This document shows positions 12,701 through 21,100 of a DNA stretch of 64,000 nt, piece by piece (the first letter of the stretch is position 1; each line of letters begins with the position of its first letter). Under the pieces are notes generated by a model. That model did not search any database. It was not told the DNA's origin and saw only the letters and a list, made by a program, of their open reading frames with translations. Origin of the DNA: Micropterix aruncella (Eukaryota > Arthropoda > Insecta > Lepidoptera > Micropterigidae); NCBI GenBank assembly GCA_944548615.1, contig OX155955.1, forward strand, positions 14,227,039 to 14,291,038, given 5' to 3'. Position numbers and translations under genes: made by a program.

Positions 12701-15700
12701 GAATTTCGCAGGAAACTTGAAAATAAAATTCGCCTGCAGCGCTGAAATGTCATACTTAATTTGTGATATTTCAAAAAGGGAACAATTTGCAGTGTTTTTA
12801 TTTAAAACTGCGTATTTTAGATGATAATGATCATTAAATTGCATGTAAATTATTTAACAATATTTGGCTATCGAAATTTCGATCTTCTGCGATCCGAATC
12901 CGGACCGGGGTCTGCCTGTTGCCAACCAAGGAACCAGGGGTTCCAGAGCTGATAGCCAAGAATAGATACTCAGGAATAGGTCTCACATATGTCTTGTAAA
13001 TCTTTATAAACACATCTATTGATAGATGTTGGAAAGCCTCCTTATCAAATAGACAGTTGTGTTTGACTGTTTTGTGTTTGATTGTTGTGACTATGTATTT
13101 TTCCCATTTGAGATCATCACTAATTGTAGTGAATATTCTCACTAATGCCATTACGATGTTTCGCTAGGGTTTAGACTTTTTTCTCGTTTCTCTATATTCA
13201 TAATTTAATTCCACAGACTGGCAGTTACCGGGGAGCGGGGCTACTGCATGGTACGAGCCACCCACGCGGTGGCAAAAGGCGGTTGGTACTGGGAAGCCAC
13301 AATGGAGGAAATGCCGGAAGGCGCGGCCACTCGACTCGGCTGGGGACGCTGCTATGCCAATCTGCAAGCTCCGCTCGGATATGACAAGTTCGGTTATTCC
13401 TGGCGGTCCAGAAAGGGCACAAGGTGTGAATATGCACTTTTTACCTACTTAATTTTACGCTGTTTTACCACGGATTTGGGTGGTAAATAATAAATACCGT
13501 TTTCCAAAACATGTAGGTGAGGAGCCATTCCACATTATGGAATTTATGAGAACTTAGTATTTATTTAGTTTATACGTATTGTTTTTGAAGATTTTCCTCG
13601 TTTGTAAAACAAAACAAATATTCTATTTTGAAATTATTAGGCGATTTGCAAGTTTTTTTTTTTATCAAAAAGGAGTTGCAATCTAAAAAATGTTCAAAAA
13701 CACCGCTCTAAACAATGAACAAAGAGTGACCTCGAAGATTTGTGTTTATATTAAATTTGTAAATATTCCTTAGTTCAGGTTTTAGCTGATCGTAAAAATT
13801 TATGAATGTTTTATATGTCTCAATCAGGTCCCTTCTTTGTTTATATTCTTACAGATTTCATGAGTCTCGCGGCAAGCACTACAGCTCTGGCTACGGCGAA
13901 GGCGACGTGCTCGGCTTTTTAATCACTCTGCCAGAGGTTCACACCGCTGAACACATCCCCAACACGTACAAAGATAGGCCGCTGGTGAAATTTAAGAGCC
14001 ACTTGTATTATGAGGATAAGGACAACGTGCAGGAGTGCATAAACAATTTGAAGCCGCAGAACGGCAGCAAGATGATTTTCTTCAAGAACGGCGAGTGCCA
14101 AGGGGTGGCTTTCACTGATATGTACAAGGGCAGTTACTACCCGTCGTTGTCGCTGCACAAGAGCGTTACGGTCAGCGTTAATTTTGGACCAAATTTTAAG
14201 CACCCCCCGGATTCCAGTAAATATCAGTATAAAGGGGTACGTTTCAATGATTCATTATTTTAGGTGTATTATACCCGCTCTACACATTTAGCCAATGTTG
14301 GGCCCCTTCGCTAAGGTGGAAGCGAGCCAGCACCACTGTCACATGTGAAAATTGTATGGGAATGAGCAGGAGAGACATAGGCAATGACACATATGTTGGA
14401 CAACATGTAGATCTGGCATTACACAAATTGCAATGTTTTGGCAGTTGAATAACTTTCTAAGTGAACGGATATTCAGAGTAAGAGTGTGTGAAGACCTGAC
14501 CACCGAGCCTTAAGCGGCGTACCTCAGGACTCGGTGGTTGAACTTGCAGCATTTGGCATTTGGCATCTTTTTCACTTACTTGGTACTTCTGATTTCTCTT
14601 CGCTGACAATGAAAAGCTCTTCGCAAACCCGCTCATTGCTCATCACCTTGTGTAAGGGAACTTGAACTGAATTGTTTAACAGTTTTAGGATTAGAAGATC
14701 TCACTTAACCCATATATATTTTACCCAAAAATGTCCACTGCAGCTACTCTTTTAATGGCCATCGTTTAGAAGCAGTGACTACACAGAAAGATCTTGGGGT
14801 GACCATTTCGAGCGACTAATAAAATAAAATAAAAAAGAAGCTGCCATGGAATTCAACACACGGAGTTGGGCCCATCATAGTACTATTATTATACTTTAAG
14901 GAGGTGAGTGGTGGACTCCGGACTAACGACCGACTGTGGTAGGTTTAGGACAGCTGTTCATTCAGGGAATTTATATTGCTTAAAGATCGAATCAACCTCC
15001 AGAATCCAATCTTTCTCGATTATTGAGGAAGATTTTGTAGTGGAATGTTTTTTGCGTTTAGAGCCATTCCGCACGAACTGTATTGGGGATTTGGAGGGTA
15101 CTATCAGACCCTTGTTGGCACGAGCTACTGAGAGGCTGATTACCTCGTGAATAGCAGCAAGAACTTTGTTGTGGCGGTAAGTGCGCCGTCATGGATCTAA
15201 GGCCGTCTTACAGCCAGCTAGAATATGCCCTAGCTGTGTGAGGGGTATAGCTACGGGGACATGATATATCCTATTAATAGCTCCAAAGAGCGAGATTACT
15301 GGGATTTGGGAGGGAGTGTATGCTGAAAGGCGTTTAAATTAAATTTCAACATTTTTGGCCTCTAGTCGGCTCTAGTCATAGCATTATCTTCCAAAGCATT
15401 GGAGGCGGAATGCAAAAGTCCCCAATAGTTGTCCAGTAGGGATTTTGTCCCGGGACTCTCGAGTCTCGAAATCCCGGGAGGTCTCGAATGTTTTGACTTC
15501 GAGACCGATACCGAGACCGAGAATTTTTCCCGGGACTTCGAGTGTTCTTAAACTTTTTGGTACGTGTACTTTACCTTCCTAATAATTCACATTAATACTC
15601 AATATCATTAAAAGCATAGATTTAAGTAGCAAAACTACGTTTAAAAGTATCTGCATATGCATGCATACAGTTTCGTGTAACGGAATCCAGTATTCTACAA

Positions 15701-16748
15701 TATTTGCACAACTCTGAGGGTTACTTTGACGACTCACAAGATGAAGAGGCTTTTCCAAAGGCTTCCCGCGCTACAATGAATGAATCCATAATAAAGCTTT
15801 ACCAAAGATTAGATGACAGTTATTCTCCAGTTACTCAACAGTCTCCACAAACCTCAGTTACACAGCCAGAGGATGTTAAAGAAGAAACACCACAAGAAGA
15901 GCTGGAACGTGAGTTAAGGAAGGCACTCAGTTGCCCCAAAGCGCGTACTGTGGATAACACTGATTTGGGCCTGACCACCAATATAGAAAAAGCTTTGTAT
16001 GAACATGGGGGCCTTAAATGCAAATACCTATCACGTATACACCAATACTTGCTGACTGTAACACCAACAAGCGTAGAGGCCGAAAGAGCTTTTTCGTCTG
16101 CAGGCTTATTTTGTAGCCGCCTCCGGTCACACTTGTCTGATAAAATGATTTGTGCACTAAATGTTCTTCGAACACATTACTTGCGCAAGCAAAAATAATG
16201 TTTCGACAGCACTACTACTATTTTACCACTGATTTTTAATAAAGTATGTCCCAAATACTTGATTTTCATTTAAATTTATTATTTTGAAATTTAATTAAAA
16301 AACATAGCTAGTCTCGAATCGCTCGAGAGTCCCGAGACTAGGTTTTAAAATGCGAGACTGGTCCCGGGACCAGAAACCTCACCGAGACCGAAATCGCTGT
16401 TGTCCAGTCATTCTGGCATTAAATGCCAATAGCGTTAGCCATACTGTCGCTGTCGTAATCTCCTCGCAAAGGAGACTACTTTAGGTCCACATCGCTCATG
16501 GCTGTACTGCGATACCTCAGACGAGTGCCATTCTGTTTGATTCCAGCAAGAAACTTTTTTTGCATGAAAAATTTGGTCTTTCTTTTTCTCCAAAGCATAG
16601 CCATAAACATAAGATAATTACAACTATTATATTTTATTTTTAGATGTATGAAAAGGCAGAGGAAGCAATCTCGGAGCAAATGATGGCAGACATGTTGTAT
16701 TTGACAGAAAACGAGGGCAGACTGCGATTAGACAATTTCAACATATGA
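3656..16748 (+). CDS. ash2: ASH2 (absent, small or homeotic discs 2), SET1/MLL complex subunit; whole spliced gene
   Basis: ASH2 is a core subunit (with WDR5, RBBP5 and DPY30) of the nuclear SET1/MLL complexes that methylate histone H3 lysine 4. Coding exons are 3656-3759, 5382-5560, 6691-6838, 9447-9801, 12029-12156, 13217-13423, 13855-14236 and 16644-16748. They sum to 1608 nt, 535 residues plus stop, and every junction keeps frame across GT-AG sites. Residues about 33-145 form the PHD-like zinc finger and winged-helix region, about 233-262 the [18 protein letters not shown] block, about 265-490 the SPRY domain, and about 502-535 the DPY30-binding helix. The length is close to the fly protein. 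The start is the only in-frame ATG after an upstream stop (TAA at 3605). The introns carry many transposons. Assignment rests on recognising the family motifs; the splice model is mine and untested. Confidence 0.93.
3760..5381 (+). other. ash2 intron 1
   Basis: It holds a repeat at 3990-4110 that recurs at 21028-21170 (ACCTACCGAAATGTAGGTGT) and a unit at 4370-4690 shared with 14845-15150 and 63030-63165. From 4700 to 5381 nothing is recognised. Confidence 0.7.
4370..4690 (-). repeat. Copy of a dispersed repeat family (family G)
   Basis: AATCTGGCCTGCTGACTC and the following CAAAATAxTxTCTGATCT block recur at 63050-63110. TTGGATTCTGGAGGTCGATTC appears in reverse at about 14985-15010. The small ORFs on both strands are carried by the repeat. 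Confidence 0.65.
5382..5560 (+). CDS. ash2: ash2 coding exon 2 (PHD-like zinc finger)
   Basis: The acceptor TGTAATTTTAG ends at 5381 and the donor GTAAGT starts at 5561. The exon reads [20 protein letters not shown], then [20 protein letters not shown] and [12 protein letters not shown]. Paired cysteines (CASC, CKNC) and HESC fit the atypical PHD-like finger of ASH2. Exon phases are 2 in and 1 out. The ATG at 5362 is upstream of the acceptor and is not a start. Confidence 0.93.
5561..6690 (+). other. ash2 intron 2
   Basis: AT-rich DNA with TCCATATTC repeats near 5745-5785 and a cluster of perfect inverted repeats at 6221-6291. No gene is recognised. Confidence 0.6.
6221..6291. repeat. Two adjacent inverted repeats
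   Basis: TGCGACGTCTAGACGTCGCA (6221-6240) is a perfect 20-nt palindrome. Five bases later TACTGTCACAATTTTA is mirrored by TAAAATTGTGACAGTA around a 13-nt loop (6246-6290). Confidence 0.9.
6691..6838 (+). CDS. ash2: ash2 coding exon 3 (winged-helix part)
   Basis: The acceptor TTTCAATAG ends at 6690 and the donor GTTAGC starts at 6839. Together with the last base of exon 2 it reads [17 protein letters not shown] and [19 protein letters not shown], the conserved segment after the zinc finger. The open frame starting at an ATG at 6651 is intronic upstream of 6691. Confidence 0.93.
6839..9446 (+). other. ash2 intron 3
   Basis: It contains a single pogo/Tigger-like end at 6983 (CAGTAGAACCTTAATTATCC) without a visible partner, a short direct duplication around 8145-8195 (TAGTACATCTGTATTG), and the decayed mariner. 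The rest, 7050-8090 and 9080-9446, shows nothing recognisable. Confidence 0.6.
8250..9075 (+). pseudogene. Decayed mariner-type transposase
   Basis: Pieces in several frames read [18 protein letters not shown], then [10 protein letters not shown] at about 8665-8690, [20 protein letters not shown] and EVLEHPPYF at about 8906-8993. These match the order of a mariner (DD34D) transposase: the MDET aspartate and DN aspartate survive, but the third position (HPPYSPDLAP in the family) is broken by a stop and lost. Terminal inverted repeats could not be fixed. Confidence 0.8.
9447..9801 (+). CDS. ash2: ash2 coding exon 4 (variable linker and HGYP block)
   Basis: The acceptor TTTGCAG ends at 9446 and the donor GTGAGC starts at 9802. 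The first half is a GC-rich, Ala/Gly/Arg-rich linker ([19 protein letters not shown]). The last 30 residues are the strongly conserved [20 protein letters not shown] and PDPHAPFRQ. The exon is far richer in G+C than any other part of the window. Its 3' end is repeated twice more, in decayed form, in the following intron. The intron reads open in the exon frame to 10050, so intron retention would add about 80 residues. Confidence 0.93.
9680..10120 (+). repeat. Tandem triplication of the 3' part of ash2 exon 4
   Basis: Copy 1 (about 9680-9828) is the real exon end and donor. Copy 2 (about 9829-9973) and copy 3 (about 9974-10120) repeat GCACGGCTAC, the AACxxxGATGGxTAxTGCTACAT block and CCTCCTTTCTCTC at spacings of about 142 and 146 bp. 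The donor GACAG|GTGAGC is GACGAATAAGC in copy 2 and absent in copy 3, and both copies have indels. Confidence 0.85.
9802..12028 (+). other. ash2 intron 4
   Basis: After the decayed exon copies, 10150-11490 is AT-rich with no recognised element. A MITE follows at 11491-11733, and 11734-12028 shows nothing. Confidence 0.6.
11491..11733. mobile_element. MITE with arms of about 54 bp (copy 1)
   Basis: ACAGTTGGGGACTGAGCTAA at the left is mirrored by TTAGCTCAGTCCCCAACAGT at the right, and homology runs on through GGTGGCTGAGGTGCAGGGAC and CGGCGTTCG. TATGT flanks both sides, a possible target duplication. A second copy lies at 21522-21730. Confidence 0.88.
12029..12156 (+). CDS. ash2: ash2 coding exon 5
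   Basis: The acceptor AATAATAG ends at 12028 and the donor GTTCGT starts at 12157. The exon reads [19 protein letters not shown] then [22 protein letters not shown], the entry to the ASH2 SPRY domain. It is entered in phase 0 and left in phase 2; the split AGA arginine codon is completed by exon 6. At 42 residues it falls below usual ORF length cut-offs. Confidence 0.93.
12350..13151 (-). pseudogene. Non-LTR retrotransposon fragment, reverse transcriptase C-terminal part
   Basis: On the minus strand 13151-12834 reads [29 protein letters not shown], the typical end of a LINE reverse transcriptase. Further on, 12600-12360 gives [20 protein letters not shown]. Stops and frameshifts are present. 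It lies between ash2 exons 5 and 6. A lone hAT-like end (CAGGGGTCGGCAAG) starts at 12623. Confidence 0.75.
13217..13423 (+). CDS. ash2: ash2 coding exon 6 (SPRY domain)
   Basis: The acceptor TTCCACAG ends at 13216 and the donor GTGTGA starts at 13424. It reads [40 protein letters not shown] and [20 protein letters not shown], matching the SPRY strands of ASH2. The preceding intron holds a LINE fragment on the other strand. Confidence 0.94.
13725..13850 (-). pseudogene. LINE fragment abutting the ash2 exon 7 acceptor
   Basis: GACCTCGAAGATTTGTGTT, AAATTTGTAAATA and ATATGTCTCAATCAGG parallel 12365-12480 in the fragment above. The homologous segment runs to within a few bases of the exon 7 acceptor. 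Confidence 0.65.
13855..14236 (+). CDS. ash2: ash2 coding exon 7 (SPRY domain)
   Basis: The acceptor TATTCTTACAG ends at 13854 and the donor GTACGT starts at 14237. Motifs include [54 protein letters not shown] and [13 protein letters not shown]. These are diagnostic of ASH2 SPRY. The sequence just upstream of the acceptor resembles the LINE fragment at 12355-12490. Confidence 0.94.
14845..15150 (+). repeat. Family G repeat copy
   Basis: AAGCTGCCATGGAATTC, GGTGGACTCCGGACTA and GGACAGCTGT recur at 2350-2490; CCTCCAGAATCCAATCTTTC and GAACTGTATTGGGG occur reversed at 4425-4505. Confidence 0.65.
15437..16399 (+). mobile_element. Internally deleted hAT transposon, 963 bp
   Basis: The 8-bp duplication TTGTCCAG lies at 15429-15436 and 16400-16407. 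Ends are TAGGGATTTTGTCCC and, reversed, CAGCGATTTCGGTCT, followed by clustered CTCGAGTCTCG/GAGACCGAGA words. The single ORF (15704-16198) keeps a transposase C-terminus but is too short for the catalytic core. Confidence 0.88.
15704..16198 (+). pseudogene. Truncated hAT transposase with intact dimerisation region
   Basis: A 164-residue frame. Residues about 95-160 read [40 protein letters not shown] and [13 protein letters not shown], the conserved C-terminal hAT dimerisation domain (AERxFSxAG). The first 90 residues are acidic and hydrophilic; the BED finger and the RNase H-like catalytic part are missing. The frame is uninterrupted, so a short product could in principle be made; no promoter is evident. 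Confidence 0.82.
16644..16748 (+). CDS. ash2: ash2 coding exon 8 (DPY30-interacting helix, stop)
   Basis: The acceptor ATTTTTAG ends at 16643. The exon encodes 34 residues, with [20 protein letters not shown] in the middle, ending LDNFNI and TGA. This corresponds to the C-terminal amphipathic helix of ASH2 that binds the DPY30 dimer. The exon is separated from exon 7 by a 2.4-kb intron carrying a hAT element. The same interval read on the other strand is an unrelated shadow. Confidence 0.88.
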   Translation: MYEKAEEAISEQMMADMLYLTENEGRLRLDNFNI

Positions 16749-18001
16749 TGGTAGTGAACTTTTTGTGTTCAATTTTCGTATTAATTTTATGTCGTTTTTA
16801 GACAAGCTGGCCCCAGTCGTTTAGAAGACATAAGCGATTACATCATGTAGTATCGCTATGCTCGCTCTCGATATGTTGTTCGAATATAAATGAGAAATGG
16901 TTTTTATCAATTTTATGACCGCTCAAATAATACATTTTACTTTATACGATTTTGATTATATCTTCTTTAGTCTAGCCCAGAGGTACCCAAACTTATTTGT
17001 CCCTGTAGACCACTTGCTGTTTTCCGTAGACCCCCCTACCTGCATAATATTGAATTTTCCTAAACTTACTAACTTTACATGTGTTTTTCTTATAACTGTC
17101 ACAGTACTGATCACTTACATGGGGTTTTGGTAAAGTGGACGGTTGTAAAAAATTAAAAGCGTGTACAATTTTTTGTTATTTATTATTAAGCGTCCACGAC
17201 CTTGAAGTGCGAAGTATTTTAGAAAGCCGCATTGTTCATTCATGTGCCGCGTCTATCCTACTCGTTTGTACGGATACACATTGATGCACATTTTTTTCAC
17301 ATATCACTCGCATCTCCCCTCATTATTCATGTGCGCTGGCCTTCTCAATCGATTAGTGATGCCATTTGAGTTGAGTGTTGATTTCCTTCTATGATAATTG
17401 ACGCGCGCGCGTTTTTATATGGCTATTATTATAAGTTTAAAATACTATGTTGTACATACAATCTGTTTTAGAATACGACATTTACGGATCGCCTAAATGT
17501 TTATGATGACCTTCTCAGATAGGGTCCGCTAACGTGAACCCCCGTTTTTTCTTGCTGACACAGACCCCCTGAAATTTGAAATCGACCCCTGGGGGTCTAT
17601 ATAGACTACTTTGGGAATCACTGGTCTAGCCCATGAGTCCGTTGTTGCATACCTTGGTTGGCAAAAAACGACAACTTTTGTTAGATATCTGGCAACACTG
17701 CATGAGTCCTGGCAAATCTGATAGCTTTTTATACCACTCAACATACGCTTGTTTTTATGAATTTTGATTCAGGTATTCTCAAACTGCTAAAGCTGTACGC
17801 TCTCATAACTGCATACTGTATGGATAATAATTTCTTGATGCAGGACAGGAAATTGAATTCTCATTTATATTCGAGCTATAATGGTGCTTCCTTCGCAAAC
17901 GAGTATAGGCTTTGTGTATGTTTACGTAAGTTTAACTATAAAATTTTACATCATGTGAATGTCTTGTGAATTTAAATGAAGTAAGCGGTTCATTGTATTC
18001 A
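16749..18001. other. Intergenic region between ash2 and BOLA1
   Basis: The two genes converge here. It contains a hAT element (16978-17623); the remaining 17650-18001 shows no gene. The ash2 3' UTR must lie at its left end, but no AATAAA is obvious in the first 150 bases. Confidence 0.6.
16978..17623. mobile_element. Non-autonomous hAT element, 646 bp (copy 1)
   Basis: The 8-bp target duplication GTCTAGCC is exact at 16970-16977 and 17624-17631. Ends are CAGAGGTACCCAAACTTAT and, reversed, CAGTGATTCCCAAAGTAGT. No transposase frame. A diverged reverse-oriented copy lies at 49395-50070. Confidence 0.92.
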
Positions 18002-18007
18002 TTTATT
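18002..18007 (-). terminator. Candidate poly(A) signal for BOLA1
   Basis: AATAAA on the minus strand lies 41 bases after the BOLA1 stop, a normal distance for cleavage and polyadenylation of a short 3' UTR. The hexamer is common in AT-rich DNA, so position is the main support. Confidence 0.5.
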
Positions 18008-18048
18008 ATAATCTACGTAATTAAAAAACATTAATTGTAATGCTCTTC

Positions 18049-18198
18049 TCATTTCCCGAATCCTCCTCGGCAGTTGGGACTGCTTTCCACTATTTGATCG
18101 CTGTTTTGCCATTGCTGCGGTGTTTTTGCAACGATCGATAAAGCGTGCACTCCATTCTGGAGCTCTTCTTTCAAAGTGTCATTCACTAGGCGATGTCT
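18049..18198 (-). CDS. BOLA1: BOLA1 coding exon 3 (second half of BolA domain, stop)
   Basis: The acceptor TTGTTTTAG lies just above 18198 on the minus strand. The exon reads [34 protein letters not shown] and ends with TGA at 18049. Only 49 residues are encoded, so simple ORF calling misses it. Confidence 0.93.
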   Translation of the reverse strand, partial: RHRLVNDTLKEELQNGVHALSIVAKTPQQWQNSDQIVESSPNCRGGFGK

Positions 18199-21100
18199 CT
18201 AAAACAAGAAATTGCGTCTTAATTTTTAAAATTATTCATGTGAAAAGATAGGGGAGAGTGGCAATACTGGATGGCGGGTAATAAATACCGAGCACCTGTG
18301 GTCGTAGCTTTTCTGTAATAAAAGGCAAGTGTCTCATAGCAGTACTCTAGCTGTCTCATAGCAGTCTCATAGCAGTAGCTCTATTACTACTTCATATCCT
18401 GAAGACAGGGATTGGGCAGGTTTACAAATTATTGTGTCTGCATCTTTATTTATTTATTTATTTATTTATTTAAGGAAAACCAACAGCTATGTAAAATATT
18501 AATTAACAATCAGAATATTAACTGCTAGCCAATAACAGGTTCTCACATGTAGAAATAATTTTGAAAACATGGGATGCCAGCAGAAACGCACATCAGGGTC
18601 AAACACTATAGGTTGTGTATTACGTGATTTACATTACGTACTTGGAAGAGGCAAAAAACACAAAACAAGAACAAGAAATTGAATACAAAGCAACAATAAC
18701 ATTAAACAAGAGAAAAATAGGATTAAAAGAAGTTGTTACTGAGGATACATCTTGCTGTTACAACGTTAGTGCTAAAAAGATCAATATCACAGTCGTCGCA
18801 AATCAGTTTATTAAGGTTGTTACTCGCACGCCACCATCTTCTGTTGCGTGTTTGTTTTTAATTTGGGTACAAAAGGGACAAAAGGCCTCAAAATGCCTAT
18901 GCCTCGAATTGCCTATGCCTACAAAAGTAACCTAACTAACTAACTAGGCCTCAAGATTCCTAGGAGCAGCGTTTGATAGTGATATTTTGTAATGCTTGTA
19001 CTTTTTTGAACTGGAAACTTTTGAAATTTTATGAATAATACCGCTTACTTGGCCCGTGAGGAGATCTATCTATCTAGAATATTCTAGAATGCAAGGTTTA
19101 GGCTGTGCCCGAAGGCACATATCAATATAATAATTTTATTCCTAAGGTAATTCCATAAAAAGGTATTCGTTTGACATTTGTACTTTTTTTGAACTGGAAA
19201 TCGTTTGATTATTTTAATTATTATACTAACTACAAACTTACTTGACCCCTCAGGAATTGAATTGATGTTGAAAATTTCAAGTCAACCTGTAGATCGGTGA
19301 ATACCTATATAGAATCCCAAACCTATCTATCAAAACTGATCAAAACGTCAAAGATTATAAAAAAATATAAATCGTAGTCATAGCGTCGAAATGTCAACAG
19401 TGCTAAAAATGGTAATTTGTTTTACAATACATAATGTCAATTTAAAATATACTGTCGTTGACTGTACATTCCGATTAGTCGTCACTGACGACGAAGTCAG
19501 GTATTGTATAGCGTCTCTAGTCTTTCACAAGGCAATTTGATTTTCTGTCTCGTGCAGAGATTTTGGCGAGCTTGTATTGTATAATATGTGAATGCATTTT
19601 TGAGCCTGTGGTAGAGGGACCAAAAAAGATAAATTTACCTGTACAAAGTTTCACTTACTATTTCGCGTAAAATTTGGCTTTTAATAACCTAAGATAATAA
19701 AAAACTATGCTTTGAAATATGTGTTTTTTATATTTTTTTCCGAGCCATTCATCTGGCAAGGCGGCATTTTAGTTTTTTTTTTATATGCAGAATGATAGTA
19801 GAGAAGACAAGGATTAGGATAAAAAAGGTATCGAATCAGGATGTATCATGACAAAGCGTTATTTTGATCCGTCCCATACAAAAAATCTGAAAATATTTTT
19901 TTATGCCCCAAGTATAAAATTTAGGAAAATAAGTCCATTATTGTTAAGAATAATAAGGTCTATCCATCGCCGCAAAGAAAACAGTGCAAAGACAAAGTTG
20001 ATTCCTAATTCTGCTAAAGTGCCGTTTCGACCCACCTGTGCAATATCTGCGCTTTATAGCGTATGTATACCTAAGGCCGCTGCTCATATACGGCCGTTGT
20101 GCGAGCGAGAAAAAATGTTTTTTCTCATCTATTTTTTAATGATAATACAATAATCATTGCTTGAATTATTGGGATCTTACAATCAATCAGTCCTTTGTTA
20201 AAAAACATTAGTTATCAATGTTATTACAGATGGCCAAATGAATTACTTTTATTTTCGACAGCAATATGCCAACGCCATCTCCAATAAGAAAGGCGATAGA
20301 TAGCACTAATCATTGAATGATAATATTATAATTGTTGCTTGAATTATTGGGTTTTTACAATCAATCAGTCCTTTATTAAAAGACAATAATTATCAATGTT
20401 ATTACAGATGGCCAAATAAATTACTTTTATTTTCGACTGCAATACTACCAACGCCATCTCCAAATAAGAAATGCGATAGATAGCACTAATCATTGAATGA
20501 TAATGTTATAAATGTTGCTTGAATTATTGGGTTCTTACAATCAATCCGTCCTTTATAAAAAAACATTAATTATCAATGTTATTACAGATGGCCAAATAAA
20601 TACCTATTAAACTCGATGTCAACGCTACCAATGCCGCCTGGATCTCAACGTCAAAAACGTACTGCCAAATGCTTGTACGAAGTGAAACAATCTATTACCT
20701 CTATAATCAATGGTCAAAGTTATCTAAAAGGTTTTCCATTGTTTTTCGCTGCCGGACCCCCAAAGCTTCAAAATAGTAGAAAAATACAAAAAATCTGCAA
20801 TTTTAGATATTTATCAATGTACACCCCCTAAAACAAAAGCTGTCCTCTACGCTACTGTACATAAGGATGTAGAAAATGCGGAATATATGCAGTTTAGGTA
20901 ACTGCCATATTATATATTTTTAAATCCAATAAATTACCACCAAATAGGTGTTATGATAATTTTTGAAAAAAACTGATAACTTACCGCCATATACTTGGTG
21001 TTTATGAACTGTATTTGAAAAAAAGTAAACCTACCGAAATGTAGGTGTTTGGCGCTTCTTGAAATGCCTATATCTCGTGCCTAAATGTCCTATTTATAGG

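Larger units (their letters stand above)
14237..16643 (+). other. ash2 intron 7
   Basis: It holds a short reverse transcriptase scrap at 14757-14815 ([16 protein letters not shown]), a family G copy at 14845-15150 and a hAT element at 15437-16399. The segment 14278-14750 has a small hairpin (ACCACCGAG/CTCGGTGGT) and nothing else recognised. Confidence 0.65.

Noticed and set aside
13919..14203. 94-codon minus frame
   Set aside because: Antisense of ash2 exon 7.
18615..18935. 106-codon plus frame with Lys-rich start
   Set aside because: No recognised motif, no splice context, low-complexity composition inside the BOLA1 intron.
20139..20680. Possible CRISPR-like array
   Set aside because: Three 180-bp eukaryotic tandem units without short repeats and unique spacers.
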